64,000 bases of DNA from Cristatella mucedo (GCA_009760855.2 WPIO01000074.1:80001-144000), one strand, 5' to 3'. Shown: positions 22,555-33,502, counted from the stretch's first letter. The notes: a model not told the origin generated them from the letters alone. A program made the numbers and translations.

Positions 22555-22702
22555 CAGGAGCGGAGCAGGAGCGGAGCAGGAGCGGAGCAGGAGCGGAGCA
22601 GGAGCGGAGCAGGAGCGGAGCAGGAGCGGAGCAGGAGCGGAGCAGGAGCGGAGCAGGAGCGGAGCAGGAGCGGAGCAGGAGCGGAGCAGGAGCGGAGCAG
22701 GA
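22555..22702. repeat. 11-bp minisatellite (AGGAGCGGAGC)n
   Basis: About 13 near-perfect copies of AGGAGCGGAGC. Since 11 is not a multiple of 3, all frames cycle through the same peptide pattern, which explains the long overlapping ORFs here. It lies 100-250 bp past the stop codon of the Ly6-like gene, so it may be in that gene's 3' untranslated region. Confidence 0.95.
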
Positions 22703-22803
22703 GGAGTGGGCAGGAGTGGTTGTCGCTGCTGCGAAGGTCGCATCCTCCGCGTCGTGCGAGCGCCGTCGCGTGGCAAAGCTTGTTGAAGCCGCCGCCGCCT
22801 CTA

Positions 22804-23057
22804 CTACGAGATGGCGGCGGCGAAGAGCGGGCGCCCGCGCGCTGCGGCGACTGCGAATGCACCAACGGCAGCGGCGGCGACGGCGTGGCTTTCAGCCGGC
22901 GACGGTGGTGGCGGCGAGGCGTTGCACAGGTGGCCCGTGCAGACGCACTCGATCGAAGAAGTGCTGCCGTAGCTCTGCTTCTCGCGCTGCACGCGACATC
23001 CCAGCTCCTCCTCGTCGTCGTCGTCGTCGTCAGCGCAGCCGCGGCCGTAGATGGCAC
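22804..23057 (-). CDS. Ly6-like gene, exon 3 (second half, CxCxxxxCN, GPI tail)
   Basis: Acceptor CGTGGTTGCAG before 23057, phase 1; TAG at 22806-22804. Encodes AIYGRGCAD, an Asp/Glu run, ELGCRVQ, and the terminal ECVCTGHLCNAS. The C-terminal 25 residues are Ala/Val/Leu/Phe-rich, suited to a GPI signal. I found no AATAAA within about 700 bp downstream on the minus strand, so the 3' end of the transcript is unknown. Confidence 0.78.
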
Positions 23058-26000
23058 CTGCAACCACGCGACGCGTCGCGATTCGGCTATTTGACGACAT
23101 GTGATTGACAATTATATTATTTATTAATACATTATTAAATTAATGGCATATTTATTATGCCATATTAATTATACGTTTGCATTTATTTTTATATCATTAA
23201 TCATAACATTATGTTTTTACAATATTTTGACTCGGTGACAAGATGACACTGCGTCGCAACTCGGAGACAGCAGCTGAGAAGCCGCACAGATACCGCGTCG
23301 ACCGCTTCGTTGTTTCTTTCCGCGGCGCACGCTCTTCAGCTATCGCCAACGCGTGCGCGCCACGGCTGAGAAGCAGCGAGGATTTAGCCGCCGCCGCCGC
23401 CGCCGCAGGCGCTTGCCGCGCAGCAGCAGCGAACTCTGCGCCGGCGGCGCCGGCGGCGCGGGTCAAAACTACTCGTCGACGTAAGGCCCTTGGCGGCGGA
23501 ACTGCACGCGGTGCTCGAACTGCATGCGGAATTTTAATCTTGAGCCCCGCGACTGGAACCACTTCCTCCTCCACAGCGTCTGATTTTACGAATCCGCCGG
23601 CGATTGACAACCGGAATTGTAAACCGGAAGCAGCATATCTACTGCGATTCGTCCTTCATGCGTGCTGACACTGTGCATGCTGCCACTAAACACACTTGCA
23701 TGCTGACCGTGTGTATGTCATCCCTAACCATGCTATTCTTGTTGTTTATCAGGCATGATATTATTCACCAATTTAATCGCGTTTCCCTTTGCAGCAAATG
23801 TAAAGCGCCTAGAAAGAGATTGAGTTCTCTGAGGGCACTTTATCAAGTGCATTATTGTTATTATTATTATTATAAAGAACGATCACAGAGATCCACTAAA
23901 TGCTTTCATAAATAGGTGCGTTTTTAATTTACTTATAAATATTGTCAAGTCAGGGGATCTCGTAGAGAAATAGCAGTGAACGAAAATTGAATGAAGTAGT
24001 ATAATCGCAATAGTAAAGTAGATAACCTTCGTTGAGTTACAGGTGAAGGTGCATATGTGAATGCACAAGCGATTGAGTTGTCGCGCCTATCAGTTAACCG
24101 TACTGTAAGCACGGGATTCATAGGACTTGGCCTGAAACTTGAGCTCAATAAGCTCGATCCGATCCACTTCCTGAGTGCACACACTCTCTTTTATACGCCA
24201 AATATGGGGGCGGAGCGGAAATTCTCGCGAGCTGCCGCAACTCTGCATACCAGCGACGCTCGGATAAAATGGCTAGACCGGAGACGCTGAGCGTCAGTCG
24301 ACTGTCAATGCAGCGGCCCTTGTCGTCGTACTTTTTAACTGGGTTACGATAGTATGAGCGACATCAAAGAGGCAGAGACACTTTTAAGCAGCGACCTCGC
24401 CTGACCACCACGGAAAGGCCGTCGGAAGGTCACGCGAAGTGCGCAGGTGGCAGACACTGGCCGAGAGCGAGCGAGCGAGCTCGCAGCCTGGGCCGGCGCG
24501 CCACCACTCGTCCCCGCTCCGCCCCGCCCAACTCGCGATCCTCCCGCCGAGTCTCCGAGCGTCCGAAGCGGCGGGCGGGCGGGCTCACCCGTGCCGGTGA
24601 GTGGCGCGTCGAACGCGTGCTTGTCCTTGAAGCAGCGACCGCTCGGACAGGGCACCTGCGGCAGGACGTCCGTGTCGGGCGCGTCCTCGCAGCTCGTCGC
24701 CGTCGTGTTAACGTTCGTGCACCGGTAGCACTTGGTGGCGCCGCCGTCGCCGACGTGCTCGCCGGCGACGGCCGCCGGACCTGCGCGCGAGTCAATCGAT
24801 GCGTCGATGCTCACGCGGCGCCGGTCGCGCTTGCAGCAGCGCCTCAGAAACCAGAGCGCTCCAGTGACGACGCGCTAGCGTGCTCGCCGCGGCGGGATGT
24901 CGCACCGTGTTATCTCGCTTGACTTTACTCAAGCACCCGAGTACTGAACGCGAAACTACATGGACAGCGCTAGCACGTTTATTTAGCTGGCCGCACGGCT
25001 TCAGTATTGTCATTTTAGAAATTGTTCGCACGAAAGGCGTATGCACTTCCGTCGAACGCTGGCTTTGGCTGAACATCCGTCGGACATGACGGCTGGACTT
25101 CTATCGGACATGACGGCTGGACTTCCGTCGGACATGGCGGCTGGACTTCCGTCGCTCAATTTCGGCTTTCCCGTCACTTCGACCTTCGTCACTCGACCGT
25201 CTCACGCGCTTTAATTGTAAGATAAAGCGTGCATCTCGCTGACGCCGGGAGTCGAACGTAAAACGCACAGCAGAGGTCGTTGGGTAGCGACAGCCCAGGA
25301 AATAGAGTGCTCGCTCTTCGTGACCGAGGTCTCGGGCTCGAATCCTGTCGCGGGCGATCCTTTGTTGTCAAATGCAAGCGTTAGGCGACAGCCAGGCTCT
25401 TCTGCCGCTATGCAGACGAGGCTGTTAAATCTGCTCACTCACTTTTTTTTGCATGCTACCTTCAGTAGCCTCGTCGACGTTGCGACGGGCAGAGTCGCGA
25501 CAGTTATCCCTCTACCTGCAATGCATACTGCATTGCAGAATTGCCGCCGGCTGCACGTCTCGAACGCACGACGGCGACGCGACGCGACGGAGGCGCGAGC
25601 GAAGGAAGAGCTCGCGGCGGCGGCGGCGGCGGCTTCGAAGGCAGAGCGCAAAGGACTCGGCGAGCTGGGCGGCCATCTTCGCAGCCGCCCCGCCCCGTGA
25701 GTGGCGGAGATTTAACAACGGCAGAATGCGATCGGAGGTCGCTCATTAGCGAAGCCCTTTTTAGTCATTATTAATTGGCCCGTCGCTTTGCACTTTGCTT
25801 GCACCGTCTTTTTTTTGGCGGGGTGGCGGAAGCGGCTGTCACGTGTGGACGTCACGCTCACGCTCCCCATGCGGCCCACGACGAGCGTAGCTCGCGCTGT
25901 CTCGCATGTCACGCCACCCGTCGCGTCATCTCGCAACTCAGCTTGACCTAACACCTTGACCTAACACCTTGACCCGTCACTCTGACACGTTGACCTAACA

Positions 26001-26370
26001 TCTTAATACACTGGCCTAACATTTAACCTAACATCTTGGCCTAAGACGTTGAGACAACACCTCGACCCAGCATCTCGCAGCGCCGCAGCCCGGTGACCTG
26101 GCGAGCTGCAGCGCTGCAGCGCCAACGCTGACCGAAGCACGACGTCCGCCGCGACGCTCGGCGACGCTTACCTGACGACGTCGGCAGGAAGTGCGTCGCC
26201 AGCAGCCCGATGGCCGCTAGCACGAGCCTCTCTGTCGAAGCGACGAGGCGCCGCCGGCCGCGGCGCCTCGTCGCTTCCCTCGCCCCGGCGGCGGCGCTCG
26301 CCGCCACCGCCGTCGTCGCCACCGTCGCCGCTGTCCGCGTCCGTTTCAAAGCGGCGGCCGCGGCGGCCAT
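22804..26370 (-). CDS. Ly6/uPAR (three-finger) GPI-anchored protein, three exons
   Basis: Gene model: exons 26370-26172, 24780-24589 and 23057-22804, total 645 nt (214 residues). Both introns (1.39 and 1.53 kb) are phase 1 with GT..AG ends, and all three exons join in frame. Exon 1 gives a basic N-terminus and a hydrophobic stretch (LVLAAIGLLATHFL), a signal peptide with a long n-region. Exon 2 opens the Ly6 fold (CYRC, TSC, VPC, then PSGRCFKD). Exon 3 closes it (GRGC, ELGC, then ECVCTGHLCN). Cx2C at the start, RGC in the middle and CxCxxxxCN at the end are hallmarks of the family, closest in layout to Quiver/Sleepless-type proteins. After LCN comes a Pro/Ala-rich tail with a hydrophobic end, as in GPI-anchored proteins. 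An Asp/Glu run lies in the last loop. Family members act at the outer cell surface, often on receptors or channels; the partner here is unknown. The first ATG is the only in-frame one near the signal sequence, but an upstream exon is not excluded. Confidence 0.75.
23240..23600. other. CpG-rich segment inside Ly6-like intron 2
   Basis: GCC/GCG runs and overlapping ORFs on both strands without family resemblance. Confidence 0.3.
23630..23877 (+). mobile_element. LINE-A 3' end
   Basis: Untranslated 3' region (CGATTCGTCCTTCATGCGTG through GCAAATGTAAAGCGCCTAG and GAGGGCACTTTATCAAGTGC) with an ATTATT tail. It lies in intron 2 of the Ly6-like gene, antisense to it. Confidence 0.85.
23878..23970 (-). 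mobile_element. LINE-A fragment, tail-to-tail with previous
   Basis: The reverse complement reads RT C-terminal codons (SPDLTIFISKLKTHLFMKAF, then SGSL) immediately against the tail of the plus-strand copy. Confidence 0.75.
24589..24780 (-). CDS. Ly6-like gene, exon 2 (first half of three-finger domain)
   Basis: Acceptor CTCGCGCGCAG before 24780; donor CACGG/GTGAGC after 24589. The exon is 192 nt, symmetrical phase 1-1. It contains the first five cysteines with Ly6 spacing: CYRC, then Cys 10 residues on, then VPC, and CFKDK, where 'CFK' is very typical. Confidence 0.8.
25078..25151. repeat. 24-bp tandem repeat, 3 copies
   Basis: Three near-identical copies of TCGGACATGACGGCTGGACTTCNG in intron 1 of the Ly6-like gene. 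Confidence 0.9.
25250..25440 (+). mobile_element. tRNA-derived SINE in Ly6-like intron 1
   Basis: Contains a B-box-like GGGCTCGAATCCTGTCGCGG and an upstream A-box-like region. The body ends in a TCACTCACTTTTTTTT tract. Confidence 0.5.
25940..26075. repeat. Degenerate CTTGACCTAACAC tandem repeat
   Basis: About nine imperfect 13-15-bp copies just inside the 5' end of Ly6-like intron 1. Confidence 0.8.
26172..26370 (-). CDS. Ly6-like gene, exon 1 (signal peptide)
   Basis: ATG at 26370-26368; donor TCGTCAG/GTAAGC with the last exon base at 26172, phase 1. The Arg-rich RRRGRRR segment is encoded across an inverted repeat (26237-26277). The hydrophobic core lies just before the donor. A CpG-rich region upstream fits a promoter. 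Confidence 0.65.
26237..26277. repeat. Perfect inverted repeat in Ly6-like exon 1
   Basis: 17-bp arms (GAAGCGACGAGGCGCCG and its complement) with spacer CCGGCCG, inside the coding sequence for the RRRGRRR segment. Confidence 0.9.
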
Positions 26371-26399
26371 CGGGCGCTCTCCGCTCGGTGGCTTCCGCT

Positions 26400-27440
26400 C
26401 TCCTTTGACCCGGGCGGCGGCTACTGCTGCTGCTGTTGTCTCTCGGCTGACGACTGGCGGCATCCGGCAGTCGTCAGTCGGCAGCGCGCTCAGAGCGAGG
26501 CTCGCGGTCGCGACCGGTCGCGAGTCCTCGCTCGCCGCCTCCGCACGCAGCGCCGGCATGCGCTTACGCCTCTGCCGCTGCAGTAGCAGCCGCCGCCGCC
26601 GCCTCCCCTGTCGCCGCTCGATCGATCGAAAGTTCGTTCGCTCGAGCCGCGCTCGGCGCGCCGTAATTGCCTTATCGCTTCAAGATTCCAGGCCGCGATC
26701 TCCCTGCGAAAAGCGGCCGACGCTTCCGGCGATCTCGCTGACGCCAGCGGCGTCGGCGAGATCGCCGCTCCTCGGTCTCGCATCGAGCGCCACGCGCCGA
26801 GCGCCATCTTGCGGTGCGCCCGCGACGGCGGCGGCGAGCGCAGTGTTCGCTCCGCGTTCGGCGCCGGCGGACGAAAGTAAGTCGCCGCCGCCGCCGGCGC
26901 GGACCCGCGGCGGGCCCTCGCCGGCGGCGGCGGCGGCGTCTGGGCGGGCGGAGGCGGGCGCACCGCACGCGAGCATCCGACCGCCGTGGAGCTCGCCGAC
27001 GCCAGCGGCGTCGGCGTTGCGAGCGAGGCGCACGCGGGCAAGCCAACCGGACGCATCGTTTGCCGCTAACGATCGCTGCGACGCGCTCCCTTGATGCGCA
27101 CCCTCGCTCGCGGCGGCGCGGTGGCGGCGGCGCCACCGCGGCGCCGCTCAGCAGTCGTGCGCGGCGACGCGGTCCTCGCGCGACTGCTGCCGCGAGCTGT
27201 AGAGAGGCCGTCGCAATATGGGCGACGCTCACTGCGATTGCGACGGCAGCGCTTGCTAGACTGCCCGCCTTCCGCTTTCCGTTGGCGGAAAAGGTCTGCG
27301 CGTGTTTCTCGCGAGTCCTCCGCTTCTCCGCCTCGACACGTCTCCGCGCTTTTACCTGTGAGGGGCCAAGGGGTCGAGGCTGCCGCGAGGTCACGCCGCT
27401 CGCACTTCACGATCCGGGTCACTGGATTGAGTCCTGTGGC
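26400..27440 (-). promoter_or_regulatory. CpG island upstream of Ly6-like exon 1
   Basis: Very CpG-rich with long overlapping ORFs on both strands that look like compositional artefacts. Its position directly 5' of the signal-peptide exon suggests the promoter region. It holds two related hairpins (26728-26766 and about 26996-27018) sharing the core GACGCCAGCGGCGTCGGCG. No TATA-like element was found. Confidence 0.4.
26728..26766. repeat. Inverted repeat, 18-bp arms with one mismatch
   Basis: GGCGATCTCGCTGACGCC, AGC, then GGCGTCGGCGAGATCGCC. A shorter version of the same core recurs near 26996-27018. Confidence 0.9.
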
Positions 27441-27479
27441 GGGTCTTTCGTTCCTTTTGCAAGCAGGGTGAAAGCCACA

Positions 27480-27705
27480 CGAAAAATTAGCAGGCCAATA
27501 TATACATATAATAAAATATATTATAATATATACATATATATATAATAAAATACATTATAGTATATACATACATATACATGTACATATTAATATTTATATA
27601 TTTATATATGACATATATATAATATTTGCAGCAATTGTAAAGCGCCTAGAAAGAGATTGTTCTCTTACGGCGCTTTATCAAATGTCCTATTATTATCACT
27701 ATTAG
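27480..27705 (+). mobile_element. AT-rich tract followed by a LINE-A tail
   Basis: TATATA-rich sequence to about 27615, then GCAATTGTAAAGCGCCTAGA through ACGGCGCTTTATCAAATGTC and a short ATT tail: a LINE-A 3' end only. Confidence 0.7.
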
Positions 27706-28637
27706 ATATTGCAGCTTGTTATATTAGCTACATTAGCTAATATATGCGCTTTTATGGCCGCTGTACACATGAGGATGTCGAATTAGCGGATTGGTATTTT
27801 TGTTGGCTTTACCGGGGAATCTTGTTGGTATATATATCATGATGTTTACTTGACTTTCAGTACGGTGAATCGACATACATAGCCACTTGGAGGACGGAAA
27901 GCCGTGACGTTGAAATAATCGTGCGCGTCGACCAACTTCTTGCGGCTACGAACATGCTAAGGTTTCTGAATCGACTTTTGCGTAAAAGTAAACGCCTTGT
28001 ACATCTTGTTCGGATTCGCGATAATTTAAATGCTGTTGGCATCTCTAAAGCGCGGCATTTCCATTTTTGCTCTTAAAAGACCTTTAAATTTCGACGTTGT
28101 CTCTATTGTCCACAGATCACAGTCCAACTCAATCTAGCACCGACAAGTCGGGATTTTTGAAAGTAGGCCACTAATGAGCATGGTTATGTCGCACTCATAC
28201 GCACTTGCAACGATGATGGAGGATTGCTCCCCCTTGCACCTTTGTCTGCACTAATCTTGAACTAGTTTAAGATCTTGCCCTGAATCTATTGAGATGGAGC
28301 TTAGGCTTAAGTCGAGATTAGGAATGAGATTAGGATTGCGATTAGATTGAGCTTAAGACTTGGGAGCTGAAGCTTAAAGGTGCTGCTCGCCCGTCTCGAG
28401 CGAAGTGCCGAGCGCGAAAACGAGCGGCAGACGTTTCCGGAAATGAATTGAAGCCCGACGGCTGCAACGGCAGTCGGTTAATGAACGTTTGGTGAAAAGA
28501 GCTAACGAATGATGAATGATCCTTTATATAGCCGAATGATCCAAATGATTCTTTATATAGCGAATGTATAAATTATATATGTAAATTATATCCGAATATA
28601 GTGTCCGAATGATCCTTTATATAGCGAATATATAAAT

Positions 28638-28676
<39 letters not shown>

Positions 28677-29400
28677 TATATCCGAATATAGCGTCCGAAT
28701 ATAGTATTCGAAGATTGCGTCCGAGTGATCCTTTGTAGTAATTCATGCCAGAGCCGAACGAGATGGTGAAGCCGAGTTTTGAGACCAGCCAATTTTTTTT
28801 GGATACTCGTTTTTCTTTGCGTCCAGCCTAAGGCGGCTTTAATTTAAGAAGGCGATGAAGCGGTGGCAGCCTGCTAAATTAGCCAGATTACGACTACTGA
28901 GATATTTACTATCGGTTTCTTACCGGAGCGATTGGGAACCGTTAACGTGATTGTCCACTGAGCTCGGCAGCGTAGCGGCCGATGTCGCGTAGTAGTTGGC
29001 AGCAGTCGCGTCGTCGCGTCGCGATATTTCGCGAAGCTGCGCTCTAGAGCCGCAGCGTTGAGGGCGCGGTCTTTCGAGAGCTTTCTGAGAGTTCAACTTT
29101 CTAGCCGCTTTCTAGCCGCAAGATTCGAGTGACCTCTGATCTTCACCGACGATCTTAGACGCGTGCTTCGCAGCTACGACTGTAGCGCTGTAGCGTGCCG
29201 CACTAAATGCCGCCGCGTCCCGACTCAGTACATCCGGCCCGGCGGTCTCCTACTGAGCTCGCGAAGCGGTTCGCGTCGAGCCTAGGCCCACCAAGATGGC
29301 AGCTTCCTCTGGACTACCTCTAGGCAGTCTCCTCTAGTCTCGAACTGATTCCGACATTCCGCGCGTGCTGCGGAGCGCGGCGGATCGGAGAGGATGCTTT
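27706..29400. other. No gene seen
   Basis: Unique DNA with an (AT)n(GT)n run at about 28638-28675 and several copies of a GAATGATCCTTTATATAGCG motif (28515-28630). The 28900-29330 part is CpG-rich. No exon can be supported. Confidence 0.3.
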
Positions 29401-29674
29401 TTTTTCAGCGCCTCCAGCCAATCAGATACCAGCATGAAGTAATTTTAATAATTCTGAATCCTTTTCTACGGTCTTCCGAGTGCTGGCTCGAGCGACTGCT
29501 CCTGAGGTAGAAATGGCACGATGGCCTAAGCGCGACAGGTCTCCTGCTGATCCCGAGCAGCGGATCACTGATCACTGATCGCATGAATCGCACCACTGAT
29601 CCTGAGCAGAGGCCAGAAGCCCGCGGGAAGGCCGGATGGGAGGAGCGAAGCCGTCCTGAAACCTAACCTGTCAC

Positions 29675-29775
29675 AAACATCATCATCTCCATCATCATCG
29701 TCAATCGTCAATCATCATCATCATCATCATCATCATCACAAACATCATCATCATCGTCATCAGCGTCATTGTCAT
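29675..29775. repeat. (ATC)n-rich microsatellite
   Basis: Interrupted CAT/ATC trinucleotide repeats. Confidence 0.9.
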
Positions 29776-30084
29776 CTGCTTACTGAGCCACGAAAGGTAG
29801 CAGCATTGGTAATCCAGCGCTAATCCGCCGGAGCGTTAATTGTCGGCCATGCGTTAACGGAGGGGGAATAAGGATCGTGAGCTTTAGTTTGCCTCGTTTT
29901 GAGCGAGTGCTCGTCGTCGTCAGGGCGTCAGAGAGAGTGCTGCTCGTTCAATTGTCAACTTGTCAACTAGTTGTCCTCTTCGGCTGCAGCTGCAGCGGTA
30001 AGTTGCAACCTGAACCTTTGCGACCGGGTCGTGGCTACATCGGTGCTGTGCGACTGTCACGCTGTTACCGGATGCAGCGATAGG

Positions 30085-31205
30085 GATCACATGGCCACCA
30101 GCGGTATTTTACCTCTGGGATAAGTGATTATTTTGCCCACGGATTAGGATATCTTTGCTATGCTGAAGATACTCAGCTGTGTTTGTCATTTCAACCGTCG
30201 GAATCTACAGCAGCAATTGACAAAACTGAAACTGCTTGCCTTGCCGACATTCGATACTGGATGTCGGAAAACTTCCGGAAACTAAATGACGATAAAACCG
30301 AACTGCTGCTCATAGGACACCTTAAGTGTGTTGATGGAATACAAGGCCTTGCTCTTCTAATAGGTGATGTTGTCGTGCGACCATCACTAAATGCTCAAAA
30401 TTTAGGTGTCTTTATCGACAGCTGTCTAAATTTTAAAAGCTTCATTCAGAAGACTGCTTTTACAGCTAGCCATCACGGCTGATCCCTATCCAAGATTAGG
30501 AGCTGTCTCCCACAGTGGCTTGTAAAAGATTTAACTAGCTCTTTAGTTCTGTCTCGGCTTGATTATTGTAGTTCCCTTTGGGCTGGGCTATCAAAGAAAG
30601 CAAATGAGCCTCTGCAGCTGGCAACGAATATAGCTGCAAGGCTAGTCTTCAAGTCCCAAATATTTGAGCACGCGTCTCCTTTACTAAAAGAGCTAAGATG
30701 GATGCTGGTTGAGCAAAGGATACAGAGCAAAGTTCTTACGCTGACCCACAAGGCCCGCCACGGCTTGGCTCCTTTGTACCTAGCTGAACTGCTGCATCAG
30801 TTTCAGCCTTTTCGTGCCCTCAGGTCCTGTGTGGACAATAAATTAGCTGTCCCATTCCTCCGCTTAAAGGCAGTTGGCGACAGAAGCTTTAGATCTGCAG
30901 GTCCCAGACTGTGGAACTTGCTTCCACAATTCTTACGCAACGACAACTACTCTCCTACTGCCGACTATTGCACATCTTTTTCAGCGATCCTGAGCTGCTA
31001 ATTCCATGCTACTCACTACCTCAACTGCTCTCCTGACTCTGCTATGCTTCCCACTTTCTCGTTGTTTCGTGAGACGAAGTCTGTTGGCTACCGAATGCGT
31101 ACCAAAATCCGCTTAGGCTGTGAGTGGGCTACACAAAACTCTCCTGCGTAACACCCGCATAGTCTGTATGGTTTGTTAGAGTTACACAAGGAGATACATT
31201 AAATT
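30085..31205 (+). mobile_element. LINE-B, 5'-truncated RT, mutated catalytic box
   Basis: Starts just before the RT catalytic motif, which reads YAED instead of YADD (30160-30171). It continues NFRKLNDDKTELLLIG, SLNAQNLGVFIDSCLNFKSF, and the C-terminal LTLTHKARHGLAPLYLAELL and GDRSFRSAGPRLWN. Frames are broken near 30482 and 30700. It ends with GAGTTACACAAGGAGATACA. Confidence 0.88.
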
Positions 31206-31644
31206 TACACAATTCAAAACGACACAATACACTAAATAGCAACCTATTTGAGCGGTGGTATGTATTTTGTATTATAATCACTTCCGTCAAGTTAAAATGC
31301 ATGTCTAGAATCGGAACGCACTCGTTAATTTATTTTTCCACTTAGATGAGCTACAATGCATGTACTAGTTTGTTGATTGGTGCAAGACGCTTCACCTTCG
31401 CATTCCTGAGCTTACACATAGATCCGCCGCCAGCCGCCGCCTAATCGAGCATACAGATCCACCGCCCGCATAATCGAACACGACTAGCAGCTATGGTACC
31501 AGTGTACCTACCAAATGTTTTCGACTGTCTAAATAACTGCGTTGGAAATCATAACTTTGCGTGTCAGACAGCTGACTGGATGACCTTCAGATAATTTCGA
31601 TCCGTTCATGAGTATGTATTAACCAATTACTGCGAAGATTATTT

Positions 31645-32437
31645 TAGGTACAAGAAATCACCTGCTAAACCAGTTCTCTTTAAGCACTGGTTTTTGACAG
31701 TTCCATTACAGCATGAATAAATCTGAACATTGTACGACACATTTCCGCAGCATCCGGTTAGGTAGCCGCCGAATTCGATGTTGATGACGCCGTTGCAGCA
31801 CGAGTTCAACACCGTATTAAATATACGCTTTGTTGCCCCGCAGCACAACGTGTTAAAACGTCCGTACCCATTGACAACTCTGCTTTGACAGCAGGCGCTA
31901 ACAGCCACGGGCGCTGTATGATACTCCTCCACAACAATCGGTTAAGCTGTCGCCGAAACTCGGCACGACAGTATCTTGGCAACAAACGTTGGTCAATCTG
32001 TTGTACGCCGTCGCACCACAGCACCCGGTAGTGTAACATCCATAGCCGGGAACGATTTTGTGCCCTGACAGCAAGTATAATTACCGGTAAAGTATGGTGT
32101 TGAATTGCAGCACCTAGTAGATGCAGGTCCGTAGGACGTTCCGACCACACCATTACAGCAAGTGGACGCTGTGGACGTTGTAGGACTTCGATCCGCAGCC
32201 AGCACGCTGTGGCGCCTGCCCCGTAACTTCTCACAACACTTCTGGAGCAGCACATGTTCACGCGGGTATCGTAAGACGCGCGTCCGCAGCAGGCAGTATT
32301 AGCCGATCCCTAGCTTGGTTGTGTAGTGCTGCATTGTAACACGTATAGAAGGTTTTGTCATACGTCCTAAATCCGCAGTACTGTGCCGACGCAATCGTCA
32401 CCCACCAGGCAGAGATGAAAGCGATGCAGACCAGCAT
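31645..32437 (-). pseudogene. Galaxin-like gene, unit 0 copy, disrupted
   Basis: The start (ATG 32437-32435) and signal sequence are intact and nearly identical to the two working copies. The first repeat then has CC changed to CY, and a 2-nt insertion shifts the frame at the end of that repeat. Recognisable di-cysteine repeats continue in alternating frames to about 31645 (for example in frame at 31993-32253 and 31639-31932). The splice acceptor (exon from 32456) and the first exon with its donor (34270) survive, but the TATA box does not. The AATAAA signal of the unit A copy is also mutated. It is best read as a dead paralogue of the genes at 38039 and 54150; I describe the breaks only. Confidence 0.9.
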
Positions 32438-32751
32438 GCTGGCTACGTTGGGAATCCTGTAAATGAAAACGCTGTCCAGTTAAATTTATTGTTGCCAGTG
32501 AACTGTCACTCAGCACGAGCGAATGGTCCCCGAAGGGGACAACTGCGAGAGAGCGAAGAGGCCACAAGAGAGAGGTGTCCGACAATTGACGTATGAAGCC
32601 CCGCACGGTCAGCTGACGTAAGCATGTCATCTTTTGAGGAACTCTGGGACGCACAGTGGCTTTTCAATGAGTCAGCGAGACAGAGGGTCTTGTTATGTCT
32701 GCTTTGATCGCCAGAAAAGGTGTATGCAATGCAATCTCTGGAGGGACCTGG

Positions 32752-32762
32752 GCGTTCTATTA

Positions 32763-32797
<35 letters not shown>

Positions 32798-32804
32798 GCG
32801 TTCT
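32752..32804. mobile_element. (ATT)n insertion flanked by GCGTTCT target duplication
   Basis: An ATT-repeat of about 38 bases lies between two GCGTTCT copies (32752-32758 and 32798-32804). The same place in units A (about 39058) and B (about 55205) has one GCGTTCTATTGAGCC without the repeat. This is the expected product of a LINE-A insertion truncated to its (ATT)n tail. Confidence 0.75.
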
Positions 32805-33442
32805 GTTGAACAGCTTCCAGAAGCTTCCTACCGGTTTGGAAACTTCTTGACCGCCGATTGCTAATGCTACATTGAAAGATGGCCCCCACAAGATGAATGC
32901 ATGCGTTTAGTCTCCTGAGAATCCTGAGCTCCGGTAACTCCTCTGCGGTTGCGAATCGTTTTGCGTCCGCTTTCTCTCATAATGAAATCTAATTTCAGGA
33001 GACTCGCAATTGAATATATTCCGCTATTACAAGTAGCCCGTTCAATGTTGGCAAGATCGTTTCTATAAGTCCATCGATACACGTTAACAATCTTCTAGGA
33101 ATGGGAATTGTGCCTTTACAGTAAGACGAACCCTCCCTTCCTTCTGCTAGTTCAGAATAGAGCCGTCGAAACGCCAAAGAGATAATACAAATACATATAT
33201 GATACTGGCCATTAATAGCGAACCTATATTGTATATACCGGCAGCTTTGCAAAGGTTTCGGTTTTCATAGCTACGAATGGAAATGGGGCAATCGTAGCGG
33301 CCGAGTCCGCCCCTATCTATGAAAGAAGGTTGCAGCTATAGCCGACGACCTGCAGCCCTAAGCGTACATTAGTTCCTTGCTACTCCGTGGAAATCTCATG
33401 CTTAAATCAAGGCTCGTGCAGAGCTTACCTTTTAGCATCCAT

Positions 33443-33444
<2 letters not shown>

Positions 33445-33477
<33 letters not shown>

Positions 33478-33502
33478 ATATATATATATATGTGTATATA
33501 TA

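Noticed and set aside
22392-23111. Long overlapping plus- and minus-strand frames other than the Ly6-like exon 3
   Set aside because: They span the 11-bp repeat and CpG-rich DNA, where stops are rare in all frames. Only the minus frame with the CxCxxxxCN motif and splice sites is supported.
24781-25076. Direct 5' extension of Ly6-like exon 2 in the same frame
   Set aside because: The acceptor CGCGCGCAG at 24781-24783 and the phase-1 signal-peptide exon at 26172 give a better model. The extension has no signal peptide, and an intron of about 34 bp would be too short.
26210-27545. Arg-rich frames of up to 294 codons upstream of the Ly6-like gene
   Set aside because: Compositional artefacts of a CpG island; several mutually exclusive frames and no family resemblance.
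32506-32889. Ile-rich minus-strand frame next to the unit 0 gene
   Set aside because: Created by the inserted (ATT)n tract; not open in the other units.
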